Assembly (NCBI RefSeq): GCF_032362555.1 | Contig: NC_083536.1 | Coordinates: 8,928,001 to 8,992,000 of the forward strand | DNA length: 64,000 nucleotides | Reading direction: 5' to 3' | Source of the DNA: Amyelois transitella | Taxonomy: Eukaryota > Arthropoda > Insecta > Lepidoptera > Pyralidae | Shown here: piece by piece, positions 9,338-20,370 of the stretch | Layout: each line of letters opens with the position of its first letter | Numbering within the stretch: position 1 is the stretch's first letter | Notes under the pieces: model-generated | What the model saw: only the letters and a program-made list of their open reading frames with translations | Databases searched by the model: none | What the model was told of the DNA's origin: nothing | Position numbers and translations under genes: made by a program

Positions 9338-12300
9338 TGGCGACGGACGACTGCCAGATTCACACCGGTCGCCTTTTCGTTAAGGATCGCTCGAGCAACA
9401 TAGACTATTTAATAGACACTGGTAGTGATATATGTGTGTACCCTATTTTTGCACTTAGAGAGCACCGTACCCGTGCTAAGTCCGACTATCAATTGAGTGC
9501 TGCCAATGGTTCGGCTATCGACACTTATGGCTATATACAGCTAAACTTAAATTTAGGTTTACGCCGGAATTTCCCATGGCGCTTCGTGGTTGCTGACGTT
9601 ACAAAACCTATCATTGGCGTAGATTTTTTATCATTTTACCAACTTACCGTTGATATCAGGAACCAAAAGTTAATCGATAGCCTAACCAATGTCAGCACTG
9701 TTACTAGAGTAGCCACCCGTAGCACCCTGGTGTCCAGCGTAAAAATCTCAACTGGTGGTAACAGTAGTTATCATGCCATTTTATCCGAATTTCCGGAAAT
9801 AACACGACCCGCTGGTATTCCGGATATCGTCAAGCATAACACCACACACCATATAAGAACCACTCCTGGACCCCCAGTCTCATGCTCACCCCGCCGATTA
9901 GCACCAGACAAACTGAAAATAGCAAAGACAGAGTTCGATGCTATGGTTGCTAACGGTATCGCGCGCCCGTCCGATAGCCAATGGGCATCACCCCTACACC
10001 TCGTTCCTAAAAAGGATAACGGGTGGCGCCCCTGTGGCGATTATAGGCTTTTGAACGCCAGAACTATACCGGACAAATACCCTATCCGTCATATACATGA
10101 TTTTTCCCACTCCCTCGCCGGATGTAAGTACTTTTCTGTCGTCGACCTAGTAAAAGCCTATCATTTCATCCCAGTCGCTCAAGCCGATATATAGAAAACC
10201 GCAATTTCCACACCGTTCGGACTTTTCGAGTTTCCCTATATGACCTTCGGGTTGCGTAATGCCGGGCAAACTTTTCAACGGTTTGTTGATGAAATGACCC
10301 GCGGCCTGGACTTTTGCTACCCATATTTGGACGATTTCCTCATATTCAGCAAAACCCAGACCGAACACGAAGGTCACCTACGCCAACTCTTCACCCGGAT
10401 GAAGGCCTATGGTGTACTTATCAACACTAATAAGTGCATTTTCGGTGCACCTGAAGTAACATTCCTCGGATACACCATATCTGAGAGCGGCACCAAACCA
10501 CTTGACAGCAAAGTGAAGGCCCTAGCTGATTTCCCAGTGCCTAAGACAGCCAGAGAACTCAGGCGATTCCTGGGCATGATAAATTTTTACAGGCGATTTT
10601 TGCCCAACGCTGCCCAGATTCAAGCTCCTCTGAATGCCTTACTCACTGGGTCGATCAAAGCTTCTCACCCTGTCGCCATAACAGGTACCGCTTGGGATGC
10701 CTTTGAAGCGTGCAAAAGGAGCCTTTGTGACGCTGCTCTTTTGGCCCATCCTGATTCCCAAGCTAGACTGGGACTCGTCACTGACGCCTCAGATACAGCG
10801 ATAGGTGGAGTCCTGCAGCAGCTAAAGGATGGTGACTGGCAGCCACTGGCGTTTTTCTCACGCAAGTTGAGCCCGTCACAAGTCAAATACTCTCCATATG
10901 ATCGTGAGCTCCTTGCAATATACGAGAGTATCAAATACTTTCGACATATGCTGGAGGCCACTGACTTCACAGTCTATACTGATCATAAGCCATTATGTTA
11001 CGATTTCCACGAGCGGAAAAGTAACTGTTCGCCACGTCAGTATAGACATCTCGATTTCATTTCGCAGTTCACAACGGATGTGCGTCACATCTCTGGCAAG
11101 GACAACGTCGTTGCCGACACGCTTTCCCGCATTTGTGAACTGCATATACCCGTAGATCTCGAAGTCATGGCCAAACTCCAAGCCACAGACCCCGAGCTAT
11201 CAGAACACCTTCAAGGCATAACGTCTTTACGCCTCCAGAAAATGAACGTACCTGGGAGTCGTACTGAACTGTACTGCGACGTCAGTACACCGGCCCCCAG
11301 GCCCTTTGTTCCCAAGGCACTGCGTCGACAAGTTTTCGACTGCCTTCATTCGCTTTCACATCCCGGTGCTAATGCCACAGCCAAGCTCGTTGCACAACGA
11401 TTTGTCTGGCCACTGATGCGGAAAAACTGCCGAGAGTGGACAAAGGCATGTTTGGCATGCCAGCGCTCGAAGGTAAACAGGCACGTCGCGTCACCTATAG
11501 GTACGCATGATTTACCTTCAGCGCGATTCAAACATGTCCATTTGGACCTCGTCGGCCCACTACCCCCTGACGGTGAATATCGGTATTGTCTCACACTCGT
11601 CGATCGCTTTACGCGATGGCCTGAAGCTGTGCCGCTTACCGATATTACCGCCGAAACAGTGGCCAAAGCGTTTGTAGCTTGTTGGGTATCCCGATACGGC
11701 TGTCCCACCGAGATCGTTACCGACCGCGGACGACAGTTCCTGTCAGCGCTATTCCAGCAGCTGTCAAAAACCATTGGTTTCGATCATCGGAAGACCACGG
11801 CATACCACCCACAATGCAATGGCTTGGTTGAGCGCTTCCACCGGCAGCTGAAGGCAGCCATCACATGTCACGCAAGTCTCAACTGGACGGAGACCCTACC
11901 ATTTGTTCTCCTTGGCATCAGGAGCGCCTTTAAGGAAGACCTCCAAAGCTCATCAGCTGAGTTGGTATATGGCGAACCACTTCGCCTCCCTGGTGAATTT
12001 TTCGGTCACAACGTCACCGGTTACACAACCGACATCACCGACTTCTCAGCTCGCATGAAGTCTTTCGCCGAGAATGTACGTCCCGTTCCCCCTCAGCACC
12101 ACTCATCTCACAGAACTTTCGTTTTCAAAGACCTCGCCACTTGCAGCCATGTATTTCTTCGGGAAGACATGTTGCGTGGCTCACTTCAGCCTGCTTATAC
12201 AGGGCCACACGAAGTTCTGAAGAGAAGTGCCAAATTTTTTAGGATTAGGTTAAAAGGGAAAGAGACGACAGTAAGCGTAGACCGCCTGAAACCAGCCTAC

Positions 12301-12459
12301 ATACTGTCCGACGACTCAACCCAAGATTTACCATCCCCCGCTCCTTCAGATCCTGAAGTCCGGGAAATTCCCGACATTCCCGTTATTCCCGACACCCCTG
12401 TCTCACGAACAACGCGTTCGGGGAGGAAAGTACACTTCCCAGATTATTATCGCCCGTAG
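9292..12459 (+). pseudogene. Pol of the CsRn1-type element: protease-RT-RNase H-integrase, one nonsense codon
   Basis: Domains in order: aspartic protease ([12 protein letters not shown]), reverse transcriptase ([42 protein letters not shown]), RNase H ([12 protein letters not shown]), and integrase with HHCC zinc finger ([10 protein letters not shown] to CLACQRSK), Asp in HLDLVGPL, Asp in VTDRGRQF and Glu in GLVERFHR. The only break seen is TAG at 10192-10194, where gypsy elements normally have a Pro codon before KTAISTPFG. Otherwise all 1056 codons are open, so the copy is very young. Confidence 0.88.
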
Positions 12460-12482
12460 ACACGGTCTCTGGAGGGGAGTGA

Positions 12483-12980
12483 TGTAGGGAACCTATTTCT
12501 ATTTATCATTATTTATATTATAATTACCTATATATTAATATAATTTATAGTATTTAATAATATTTTCTAATTACATATTATTTACAACTTATATATTAAT
12601 TTATATTTACACATTTACAAAATATAATCGACACGCAAAGCCGGGCGGCAAACTAATGCAAGGATAACGCATCATAGCTGTATAGCTACGAGTACCTACG
12701 ATGCGCCGGACACGGCCGGCCGGCCGAGACTCCACTAGTTATGATTCACCTATGCACCGCAGACCTCACGTCGCTTGCCATTGTATCGCGTCTTACGTGA
12801 ATCGCTTACTCGCTTGTTTTGTGTTTTGGAACTTTCTATCCCTGCTTCTTGTGTTTCGCTTGGACTATCTTTCTTTTCTCTGTGCTCCTTCTTTATTTCT
12901 ATAAACTGTACGTGTGTCCATTAAAGTGTATTTGCGTGGATATAGACGTTTTTATTCCGGCAAACCCTCAGACCACTATA
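12483..12980 (+). repeat. 3' LTR of the CsRn1-type element
   Basis: 498 bp. It matches the 5' LTR over the first ~480 bases but differs at five of the last 22 positions, and ends CTATA where the 5' LTR ends CTACA. The right border is fixed by the CTGTA duplication. Confidence 0.88.
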
Positions 12981-12985
12981 CTGTA

Positions 12986-13710
12986 CTTGGGTAAAAGAAA
13001 GTTTGGCTAAAGAAATATTTGGAAATTATTGTTTTAACGAAGAACTTCCAAATTTAAGAGGTTTTGGTAATACCTGTTTCAAACCTTTAGGAACTGTTGA
13101 AGGTACAATACTTATTGATAATATTAGTGCAAAAATAAATTTAGTTGTTGTTTCTGATCATTATATGCCTTATGATATAATTATTGGACAAACTTTTACC
13201 GAATTGCCCAACATTGTAGCTTTAAAGACGGCTAATAGTCTTGTATTCTATGAATCTCCCGAACCTTATTGTATGGGCATATGCTTGAAATTAAAACTTA
13301 CATCTTTACATGAAGTTACTCTTGAACCTTGTTCAACTGTACCAGTAGAAGTAGAAACAACAGCAAAATTTCCAGGATCTCTTTTTGTTCCAACATCTTA
13401 TTGTTGTAGTGAATTGAGGAAGTATATTGTTTTATCTGGATTATATTCATTTTTAAATAACAAAGGGTATGTTATGATATCTAATCTTAACAAAAAATCA
13501 TTGACATTTTCTATTGGTGAAACATTGGCCAGAGGCGTAACATATAAAGAAATTGTGGAACCATATATTGGGATGACAGAATATACTCGTACTTCACAAA
13601 TAAAAGTAAAAGATCATTTACCGTTGCACGAAATAAAAATTGGTAGCCATCTATCTGATAAGGACAAGAGTAGGTTTTTACGTTTCAACAGCCCTGTGTG
13701 CCATGAATAG
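12986..13710 (+). pseudogene. Aspartic protease region of the older gypsy element
   Basis: Continues the reading that stops at 7904 (FIDLGNNC on the left side). The right part reads GNYCFNEELPNLRGFGN, then GTVEGTILIDNISAKINLVVVSDHY and YDIIIGQTFTELPNIVALKT, the typical second half of a retropepsin with an IIGQ motif. It then runs to VCHE and a stop near 13710. The expected catalytic DTG is seen only as FIDLGNN, so the active site is altered. No reverse transcriptase follows; 13711-13808 is GC-richer unrecognised sequence before mariner copy 2. Confidence 0.7.
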
Positions 13711-13810
13711 CCCTACGGGGCGTCATTAGCCCGATGCGGCGCTAGTAGCCTCGAGAGGCAGCATAAGTTTTTAGTTGTTTTATATACATGTATATAAATG
13801 TTGATATGTA

Positions 13811-15131
13811 CATTCAGTCAGAAAAGTATCGGGAATGGATTATTTATTTATGGTTCCAAATTCAAATTTTTGTTTTTTTTGTTGTTGTTAGATTGGCACA
13901 ACTGTTTTCCATTTTGGCGCGGAGTTTGAGTTGCATCTGTTGTTTACATTAAATACAGTGCTATTTTTAGTTATATCATATCTAGTGTGTATTGCTAATT
14001 TCATAATGGATAAAAACATCGAACAAAGAGTTTGTCTTAAATTTTGCATTGCCAATGGAATATCGTGTTCGGAGTCACTGAAAATGTTACAGAAGGCTTA
14101 CGGTGAATCGACTTTATCAAAAACTCGTGCTTATGAGTGGTACAAAGCGTTCAAAAGCGGTCGAGATGTGATGGAAGATTTGCCTCGCTCTGGTAGGCCA
14201 TCAACGTCTGCAACTGAAGTTAACATCGCAAAAGTGAAGGAAATAGTGACTGAAAATCCTCATTCAACTTTGAGAGAGAAAGCCACCGAACTTTCTGTAT
14301 CTCACGAGTCGATCCGTACCATTTTAACTAATAATTTGGGTATGAAACATGTTGCCGCTCGGCTAGTCCCAAAAGACCTGAATTTTTTTCAAAAACTCAA
14401 TCGCATGAGAGTCGCTGAGGACATGCTAGAACGAGTCAATTCCGACCCAACATTCATGAAACGCATTGTTACTGGTGACGAGACGTGGGTTTACGAGTTT
14501 GACATGCAAACTAGTCAACAAGCTTCGGAGTGGCGCCTTCCAACTGAACCGAAACCGAAAAAACCACGCCAAGGTCGTTCAAAAGTCAAAGTCATGTTGA
14601 CTGTTTTCTTTGACTATCGCGGTGTTGTGCACTCGGAATTCTTGCCGGAAGGTCAAACGGTAAATAAGGAATATTATTTGAGTGTTATGCGGCGTTTAAG
14701 AGAGCAAATCCGACGAAAAAGGCCAGATTTGTGGAAAGAAAATTCTTGGATTTTGCACCATGATAATGCACCTTCGCACAAGGCCATCATTGTGAACGAA
14801 TTTTTAACCAAACACTCAACAAATACCATCGAGCAACCACCATATTCACCAGATATGGCTCCAGACGACTTTTTTCTTTTTCCTAAACTCAAATTACCAC
14901 TTCGTGGCACCCGTTTTCAATCGGTAGAAGACATAAAAGAGAATTCGCGGCGAGAACTGACCTCAATTCCGGAAACAGCGTTTAAAAAATGTTTTGATGA
15001 TTGGATTATTCGTTGGCGTAAGTGTATCGTTTCTAAAGGAGCATATTTTGAAGGTGATAAAATAAATTTGGATGAATAACAAACAGTTTGTGTATTATTG
15101 ATCTTTTCCTGCTACTTTCTTGACAGAGTAG
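13811..15131 (+). mobile_element. mariner DD34D transposon, copy 2
   Basis: 1321 bp, TA duplicated at 13809-13810 and 15132-15133, same terminal inverted repeats as copy 1. Only scattered substitutions and two small length differences separate it from copy 1. Confidence 0.93.
14006..15079 (+). CDS. mariner transposase (intact, one residue change near the active site)
   Basis: 357 residues from MDKNIEQ to KINLDE. All three catalytic Asp residues are present. Compared with copy 1, the segment before the third Asp reads SPDMAPDDFF instead of SPDIAPADFF, and there is an Ile-to-Lys change in the helix-turn-helix part (LREKATEL versus LREIATEL). Either change could weaken activity. No stop or frameshift was seen. 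Confidence 0.92.
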   Translation: MDKNIEQRVCLKFCIANGISCSESLKMLQKAYGESTLSKTRAYEWYKAFKSGRDVMEDLPRSGRPSTSATEVNIAKVKEIVTENPHSTLREKATELSVSHESIRTILTNNLGMKHVAARLVPKDLNFFQKLNRMRVAEDMLERVNSDPTFMKRIVTGDETWVYEFDMQTSQQASEWRLPTEPKPKKPRQGRSKVKVMLTVFFDYRGVVHSEFLPEGQTVNKEYYLSVMRRLREQIRRKRPDLWKENSWILHHDNAPSHKAIIVNEFLTKHSTNTIEQPPYSPDMAPDDFFLFPKLKLPLRGTRFQSVEDIKENSRRELTSIPETAFKKCFDDWIIRWRKCIVSKGAYFEGDKINLDE

Positions 15132-15383
15132 TATAATTAAACAATTTTGTTTGAATGGTTAAAGCCATATGTGGCCTCAATAGCATTAAGAGTAACATTT
15201 TGTAGTTGTTAAAAGTCAATTGTTTTCAGTCCGTAACCTTATATTATTATTACCTATTATTACCTTATATTATCCGTATAATTATCTTTGCTATTATTAT
15301 TTTTAACACGCGGTATGTGTGCTGTGTGAACATCTTTCACACAACCAGTTTTCTTCATTTCTCTATAAAAATAATCTTATTAG
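15132..15383. other. Short AT-rich spacer without a recognised feature
   Basis: This links mariner copy 2 to the truncated LINE. It has no homology that I can see elsewhere in the window. The open frame from 15206 covers it, but that part does not resemble a LINE protein. Confidence 0.4.
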
Positions 15384-16612
15384 CCCATTTCAATCTGGTT
15401 TCAGACCTGGACAGCCTGGATAGCACAGCCACCGCTCTAATTAATGTAACGGACGACATCCGTTGGGCAATGGAAAATAAGGCACTCACTTTGATTGTGT
15501 TACTGGATTTCACTAGTGCATTTAATTCTATTGACTTTGACGTTTTGTTGGGCGTACTGCGGTCAAGTAATATCTCTCCCTCTTCCCTATCATGGTTTGA
15601 TTCATATCTCCGCGGTCGATCACAGCTTGTCCGTGTTGGTGAGTCGGTTTCTGATTGGTGTAATCTTAGTGCTGGTGTTCCCCAGGGCGGTATACTCTCG
15701 CCGTTGCTATTTTCGTTATTTATAACATCAGTCTCTAAAATACTGACATGCAAATACCATCTTTTCGCTGATGATTTACAGATATATTGTCATTTTGATG
15801 AGAAGGACTCCTTGACAGCCATTGCGGAGATGAATGCAGAACTTGATCGGGTTTCTGAATGGGCGAAGTATTATGGTCTTTTGGTTAATCCTGTCAAATC
15901 TAAGGCTATGATAATTGGTAGTTATTATATGTGTAATCAAATCAACATTGATATATTGCCAAGCCTGTACTATAATGGTTCTCCAATTGAATTCACCAAA
16001 TCTGCAAGGAACCTTGGTCTTACTATAGATTCAAACCTAAACTGGTCGGCCCATATTAAGGAGGTTAGTCGTAAGATCTACTACTCTTTCCATACTCTAA
16101 GATGCCTTCAATATTTCTTACCTTTTCAAACAAGGGTCTCTCTCATGCAGAGCCTGATTCTTCCAATTCTGGACTATGCTGACGCGTGCTATCTTGATGC
16201 CACAGAGGAGCTACTAGATAAATTGGAACGGTTACAAAACCTCTGTATTCGTTTCATATTTGGCTTAAGAAAATACGATCATGTTTCCATTTACCGTTCT
16301 AAGCTGAAATGGCTTCCCATTCGCTTTCGTAGAAATACTCGCATTCTCTGTCTTCTTTTTAATATTTTATTTAATCCCGCCTTTCCTTCCTATCTTAAAG
16401 AACGTTTCTCTTTCCGTCATTCGTCTAATTCTCCTTGCAGATCTCATTTGCGCACCATTCTTACTATTCCTACCCACAAGACTTCCTTCTACTCTTTTTC
16501 CTTCTCTGCTCATGCTGTACGACTGCGGAATTCCTTACCGCATGATATTCGCGATTCCCAAACTCTTACTTCATTCAAACGACGAGTTAAAGACTATTAT
16601 CTCTCCAAATAG
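15384..16612 (+). pseudogene. LINE reverse transcriptase, C-terminal two thirds
   Basis: The frame is open from 15206 to 16612. Recognisable reverse transcriptase starts at about 15384 and changes frame at about 15410, where a short duplication (CCTGGACAG / CCTGGATAG) breaks GFRPG from STATALINVTDDIRW. Motifs: VLLDFTSAFNSIDFD (first catalytic Asp), SAGVPQGGILSPLLFS, HLFADDLQIYCH (FADD box), then LGLTIDSNLNW and the family-typical ending DYYLSK. The endonuclease and ORF1 are absent. Confidence 0.82.
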
Positions 16613-16904
16613 TCTTATATTATATTATATATATATATATATATATATATTGGTATGTTTATGTAGTTTATTACTGTCATTTATTTAATTGTTCCATGTT
16701 TAATTATGTAAGTATTAGCATGTATGTTTAGTTAAATAAGTTAAACGTTATTTATGCACACGCCATACCGCTCCAAAATTAATCTCTCCTCTCATGGGTC
16801 TACTGGAAGAGATTTCTTTTGAAATAAGTAGCACCTTTGTACTAGTATTACTGTTATAAATGCTTCTGTATATAATTTTGTGTACATAAATAAATAAATA
16901 AATA
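15384..16904 (+). mobile_element. CR1/Jockey-group LINE, 5' truncated, plus strand
   Basis: Starts abruptly inside reverse transcriptase (PFQSGFRPG) and runs through the ORF end at 16612 to a 3' UTR. The UTR contains CTACTGGAAGAGATTTC, TGTACATAAATAAATA and an (AAAT)n tail ending about 16904. The same UTR motif occurs at the 3' end of the minus-strand LINE at 31191, so both belong to one family. A TA-rich microsatellite sits at 16615-16650. Next comes the (TACA)n tail of RTE copy A, in opposite orientation. Confidence 0.82.
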
Positions 16905-19900
16905 AATAAATAAACATACATACATACATACATAAAATCACGCCTCTTTCCCGGAGGGGTAGGCAGAGACTACCTCTTTCCACTTGCCACGATCTCTGCA
17001 TACTTCTTTCGCTTCGTCCACATTCATAACTCTCTTCATACAAGCTCGGCGGTTTCGGGTACTTTTGACCTGACCCTTTACCAGGACGTCCTTAATTTGA
17101 TCAAGATACGTTCGTCTAGGTCTTCCCACTCCGACCTTTCCCTCCACACTCTCCTTGTATATCTGCTTAGTCAACCTGCTTTCATTCATCCTCTCCACAT
17201 GACCGAACCATCTTAACATACCCTTTTCTATTCCTGTAACTACATCTTCTTTCACATCACAACATTCCCTTATCACGCTGTTCCTTATCCTGTCACTCAA
17301 TTTCACACCCATCATACTCCTTAACGCTCTCATTTCCACTGCATTTATTCTGCTTTCATGCTTCTTTTGCCATACCCAACTTTCACTCCCATACATTAAT
17401 GTCGGGACCAACACGCCCCTGTGCACAGCCAGTCGAGCCTTTTTGGATAGTTTCTGACTGCTCATAAAGGCATGCAAAGCTCCATTCACCATGTTCCCCG
17501 CGTTCACTCTCCTTTCAATATCACTATCATACTTGCCATCTGATGTAAACTTTGATCCTAGATATACAAACTCTTTCACTTGCTCCACTTTTTCTCCTCC
17601 AATCAAAATATTACATGCTGTCATTTCTTTCTCCATTTCAAAAACCAGTGTTTTAGTTTTACTTACGTTCACTTTCATTCCTTTCTCTTTTAAAGCTTCA
17701 TGCATACAGTTTACCATCTCCTGTAACTCCTCCGCTGATGACGCCAGTATAACCTGATCGTCGGCATAGAGCAGACATTTGACGAGTAACTCATTCATCC
17801 TTAATCCACTTTTAGACTCTTTCAAATCTGTCAAACAGCTATCCATAAATAGGTTGAACAGCCACGGTGACGCAACACATCCTTGCCTAACGCCTTTCTC
17901 AATCTTAAACCACTCAGTGTGCGCTCCGTTTATCCTGACACAAGCACTCGAATCCTCATATAAGGATTTCAGTGCTCGTATTAAGAGACTGCTCACCCCA
18001 TGCATAGAAAGTGCTGACCACAATTCATTCCTCTCAACTCTGTCATAGGCCTTTTCCAGATCTACGAATGTGCAATAGACTTTTTGACTCTTGGCCAAAA
18101 ACTTTTCGGCTATGCACCGCAAGGAAAAGACCTGATCAGTACATCCCATTCCCTTTCGAAATCCCGCTTGAGCATCCCATATTTTGTCATCAGTTTCATT
18201 CCTGACTCTATTAATCAATACCTTAGCATACAATTTGCCGACGACGCTAAGCAGGCTTATACCACGATAATTTTTGCAGTCCAGCTGTGACCCTTTTCCT
18301 TTGTAAAGTGGCACGATAACAGCCTTACACCAATCTTTTGGTACTCGGCCGCTTCTCCAACACAAATTGAAAAGGCAGTACAACTGACTAGCTACTACGC
18401 CTTTTCCTGCTTTAAGCATCTCGACCGACACTCTATCACACCCAGCAGCCTTTCCCGCTTTCATACTCTTAAGTGCTTCCACAATTTCGAACATTTCAAT
18501 TTCGCCTTCCATCTCATTCTCTTTTTCTTCGCTATAGCAGAAATCTTTCTTATTTCCTTCCTTTTTTTCAAATAAACTTTCAAAATAGTCCTTCCATATC
18601 TTTAGTACACATTCTTCTCCTTTCACAACGCTACCATCCTGGCATCTGATCCTAGTCAGCTCTCTGGTTATAGTATTTCCTCGGGCTGACCTTACGGATT
18701 TCCAGAATACTTTCAGATTTGACTGAAAGTCTTCTGATAGCCTTTTATCAAAATCCTCTTTATACTCTTCTTTCTTTCTAATCACAGCTTTCTTAACCAA
18801 ATCTTTCATTTTCTTATATTCCTTACGTGCTTCATTCACATCTTCATCTATAACCTCTTGCATTCTTAAGTTAGCTTTTGCTGCTAACAAATCCAGCCAT
18901 GCTTTCTTCTTTAATCGCACAAGTTCTTGCACATCTTTACTCATCCACGCATTTTTGTGATTTTTTCCTTTCCTTCTTCTACTTACACCACACACTTCAA
19001 CAGCTACTTTCACAATTCTTTCTTTAAATTCCTTCCATCCATCTTCAATATCGCTCATTTCCTCTAAATCTTCAAATTCATCCTTCAGTCTATTAATATA
19101 CTTCTTACCTACATCCATATCTTGCAAATTTTCTACTTTTACGCTTTCCAAAGCGCTGGTTTGCTCCCTTACCCTGTGCCACCAGCGATTGAAGATACCC
19201 CTTATCCGGGATATCACCAGTAAATGGTCCGAGTCAATGCCAGCACCGCGATATGCACGGGTATCCAGCACTTTGTTCTTCAATCTTTCATCTACAATCA
19301 CAAAGTCTATCATACTTTTTAAAATACCTTCCACTCTTGTGTAGGTGTGGATCTCTTTATGTTGAAACATTGAGTTCGACACAAAAAGATCCCACTCTAG
19401 ACAAATTTCTAATACACTTCTTCCATTATCATTCACCTTTTCGTCACCAAACGCACCAAGCACCTTTTCATATCCATCACGCTTTACACCCACCCATCCA
19501 TTAAAATCACCTAACATAATAATCTTCTCATTTGGCTTGGTAACTTTCAATACTTCTCTTACACTATTCCAGAACTCCTCGTTTTCGCTTTTTGCTGATG
19601 TTGTACCCCTCGAACCCACATCCCAAGGTGCATAAACACCTAGAACGAAGATCCGAGTGATTCCAACTTTCAGCCTAATCCATAGAAGACGAGGGCTGAC
19701 ACACTCATACTCATTCACGCACTCAGCCATTCGTGCAGAAAGAATTAGACCGACCCCTTGACAGCCTCGGCTGGTACTGGAAATTCCAGACCAATACGCC
19801 GTGTAAGGGCCGTGCTGCGTCGCGTCGCATCCTTTCCGCTTCGTTTCATTCACGCACAACACATCCAAACGTCTTTCATCCATCATCTGGCATACTTCCT

Positions 19901-20338
19901 CAATCTTATCCTTCATTCCTCCTCTTACATTCATCGTCGCAAAGCGGCTTTCAGCAGACCGCATACCGCTCCCGCCGGGAACGAGACGTGATGGGGTGCG
20001 GACACCATCGCCGCCATCTAGGTGCTCTTTCAAAAAATTTGCATCCATGCGATTCCCACGAGACGCTAGGGAAAAATTTTGTCCGCCCCAGCAGAGCCCC
20101 GCATGCCAGGGTAAGGCTAGCCATTACCTGGGGGTCGCCCAACCCCATGGCGGAAGTGGCACGCTCGAGACTAGGCTCGCCCCTAGCCATGCATCCATCG
20201 GCGCGGCAGACCTTAGATTGGCAGGGATTTACATTAAAGAGGAATCCCAAGTCTATCCCTTAGTCGGCTCTTACGACATCCGTGGGAAAGAGATGGAGTG
20301 GTCCTATTCTTTTGTAATGGTGCCGGGAACCACACGGC
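16905..20338 (-). mobile_element. RTE-clade non-LTR retrotransposon, copy A (full length, minus strand)
   Basis: The 3' end is at the left, where the very short 3' UTR ends in a (TATG)n tail (16907-16934 on the plus strand as TACA repeats). The 5' end is near 20338, with the leader beginning GCCGTGTGGTTCCCGG. A single ORF covers most of it. Copies B (39921-43342) and C (59365-62668) are close relatives. Immediately beyond the 5' end lies an (AAAT)n tract. Confidence 0.9.
16938..20048 (-). CDS. RTE ORF2: AP endonuclease and reverse transcriptase (intact)
   Basis: 1036 residues, typical for RTE, with no stop. The endonuclease spans about residues 35-270, with FATMNVRGG, VNETKRKG, MLGDFNGWVG and the SDHLLVIS motif. 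The reverse transcriptase lies at about 505-780, with KNYRGISLLSVVGKLYAK, FVDLEKAYDRVER (first Asp), GVRQGCVASPWLFN and CLLYADDQVIL (YADD). The C-terminus has the RTE-type MLRWFGHVERMN segment. The first residues differ among the three copies, so translation may begin at the conserved Met of MRSAESRFATMN. It nicks DNA and primes cDNA synthesis at the target. Confidence 0.92.
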   Translation of the reverse strand: MDANFLKEHLDGGDGVRTPSRLVPGGSGMRSAESRFATMNVRGGMKDKIEEVCQMMDERRLDVLCVNETKRKGCDATQHGPYTAYWSGISSTSRGCQGVGLILSARMAECVNEYECVSPRLLWIRLKVGITRIFVLGVYAPWDVGSRGTTSAKSENEEFWNSVREVLKVTKPNEKIIMLGDFNGWVGVKRDGYEKVLGAFGDEKVNDNGRSVLEICLEWDLFVSNSMFQHKEIHTYTRVEGILKSMIDFVIVDERLKNKVLDTRAYRGAGIDSDHLLVISRIRGIFNRWWHRVREQTSALESVKVENLQDMDVGKKYINRLKDEFEDLEEMSDIEDGWKEFKERIVKVAVEVCGVSRRRKGKNHKNAWMSKDVQELVRLKKKAWLDLLAAKANLRMQEVIDEDVNEARKEYKKMKDLVKKAVIRKKEEYKEDFDKRLSEDFQSNLKVFWKSVRSARGNTITRELTRIRCQDGSVVKGEECVLKIWKDYFESLFEKKEGNKKDFCYSEEKENEMEGEIEMFEIVEALKSMKAGKAAGCDRVSVEMLKAGKGVVASQLYCLFNLCWRSGRVPKDWCKAVIVPLYKGKGSQLDCKNYRGISLLSVVGKLYAKVLINRVRNETDDKIWDAQAGFRKGMGCTDQVFSLRCIAEKFLAKSQKVYCTFVDLEKAYDRVERNELWSALSMHGVSSLLIRALKSLYEDSSACVRINGAHTEWFKIEKGVRQGCVASPWLFNLFMDSCLTDLKESKSGLRMNELLVKCLLYADDQVILASSAEELQEMVNCMHEALKEKGMKVNVSKTKTLVFEMEKEMTACNILIGGEKVEQVKEFVYLGSKFTSDGKYDSDIERRVNAGNMVNGALHAFMSSQKLSKKARLAVHRGVLVPTLMYGSESWVWQKKHESRINAVEMRALRSMMGVKLSDRIRNSVIRECCDVKEDVVTGIEKGMLRWFGHVERMNESRLTKQIYKESVEGKVGVGRPRRTYLDQIKDVLVKGQVKSTRNRRACMKRVMNVDEAKEVCRDRGKWKEVVSAYPSGKEA

Positions 20339-20370
20339 AAATAAATAAATAAATAAATAAATAAATAAAT
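20339..20370. repeat. (AAAT)n microsatellite at the 5' edge of RTE copy A
   Basis: About eight units of AAAT directly abut the start of the RTE leader. It is either the pre-existing target or the tail of a neighbouring element. Confidence 0.8.

Larger units (their letters stand above)
7905..12980 (+). mobile_element. Ty3/gypsy retrotransposon, CsRn1/Kabuki-type, nearly intact
   Basis: A 5076 bp element inserted into the protease region of the older gypsy, flanked by a 5 bp duplication CTGTA (7900-7904 and 12981-12985). LTRs are 498 bp each. The primer site TGGTGACCCCTAAGG begins at 8405 and a purine tract (GGAGGGGAGTGA) precedes the right LTR. Gag and pol overlap in different frames. The gag ends in a CHCC zinc motif, the hallmark I associate with CsRn1-clade elements. 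One in-frame stop in pol is the only coding lesion seen. Confidence 0.87.

Noticed and set aside
16907..16934. Short regular repeats (TACA, TATG, AAAT, AGAAT) as a possible CRISPR or satellite array
   Set aside because: They are microsatellite tails at retrotransposon ends without spacers. The window is eukaryotic.
16938..20048. Opposite-strand ORFs of 60-180 residues across all three RTE copies (for example 19733-20263 on the plus strand)
   Set aside because: They are recurrent antisense shadows of the RTE gene, repeated in every copy, with no domain of their own.
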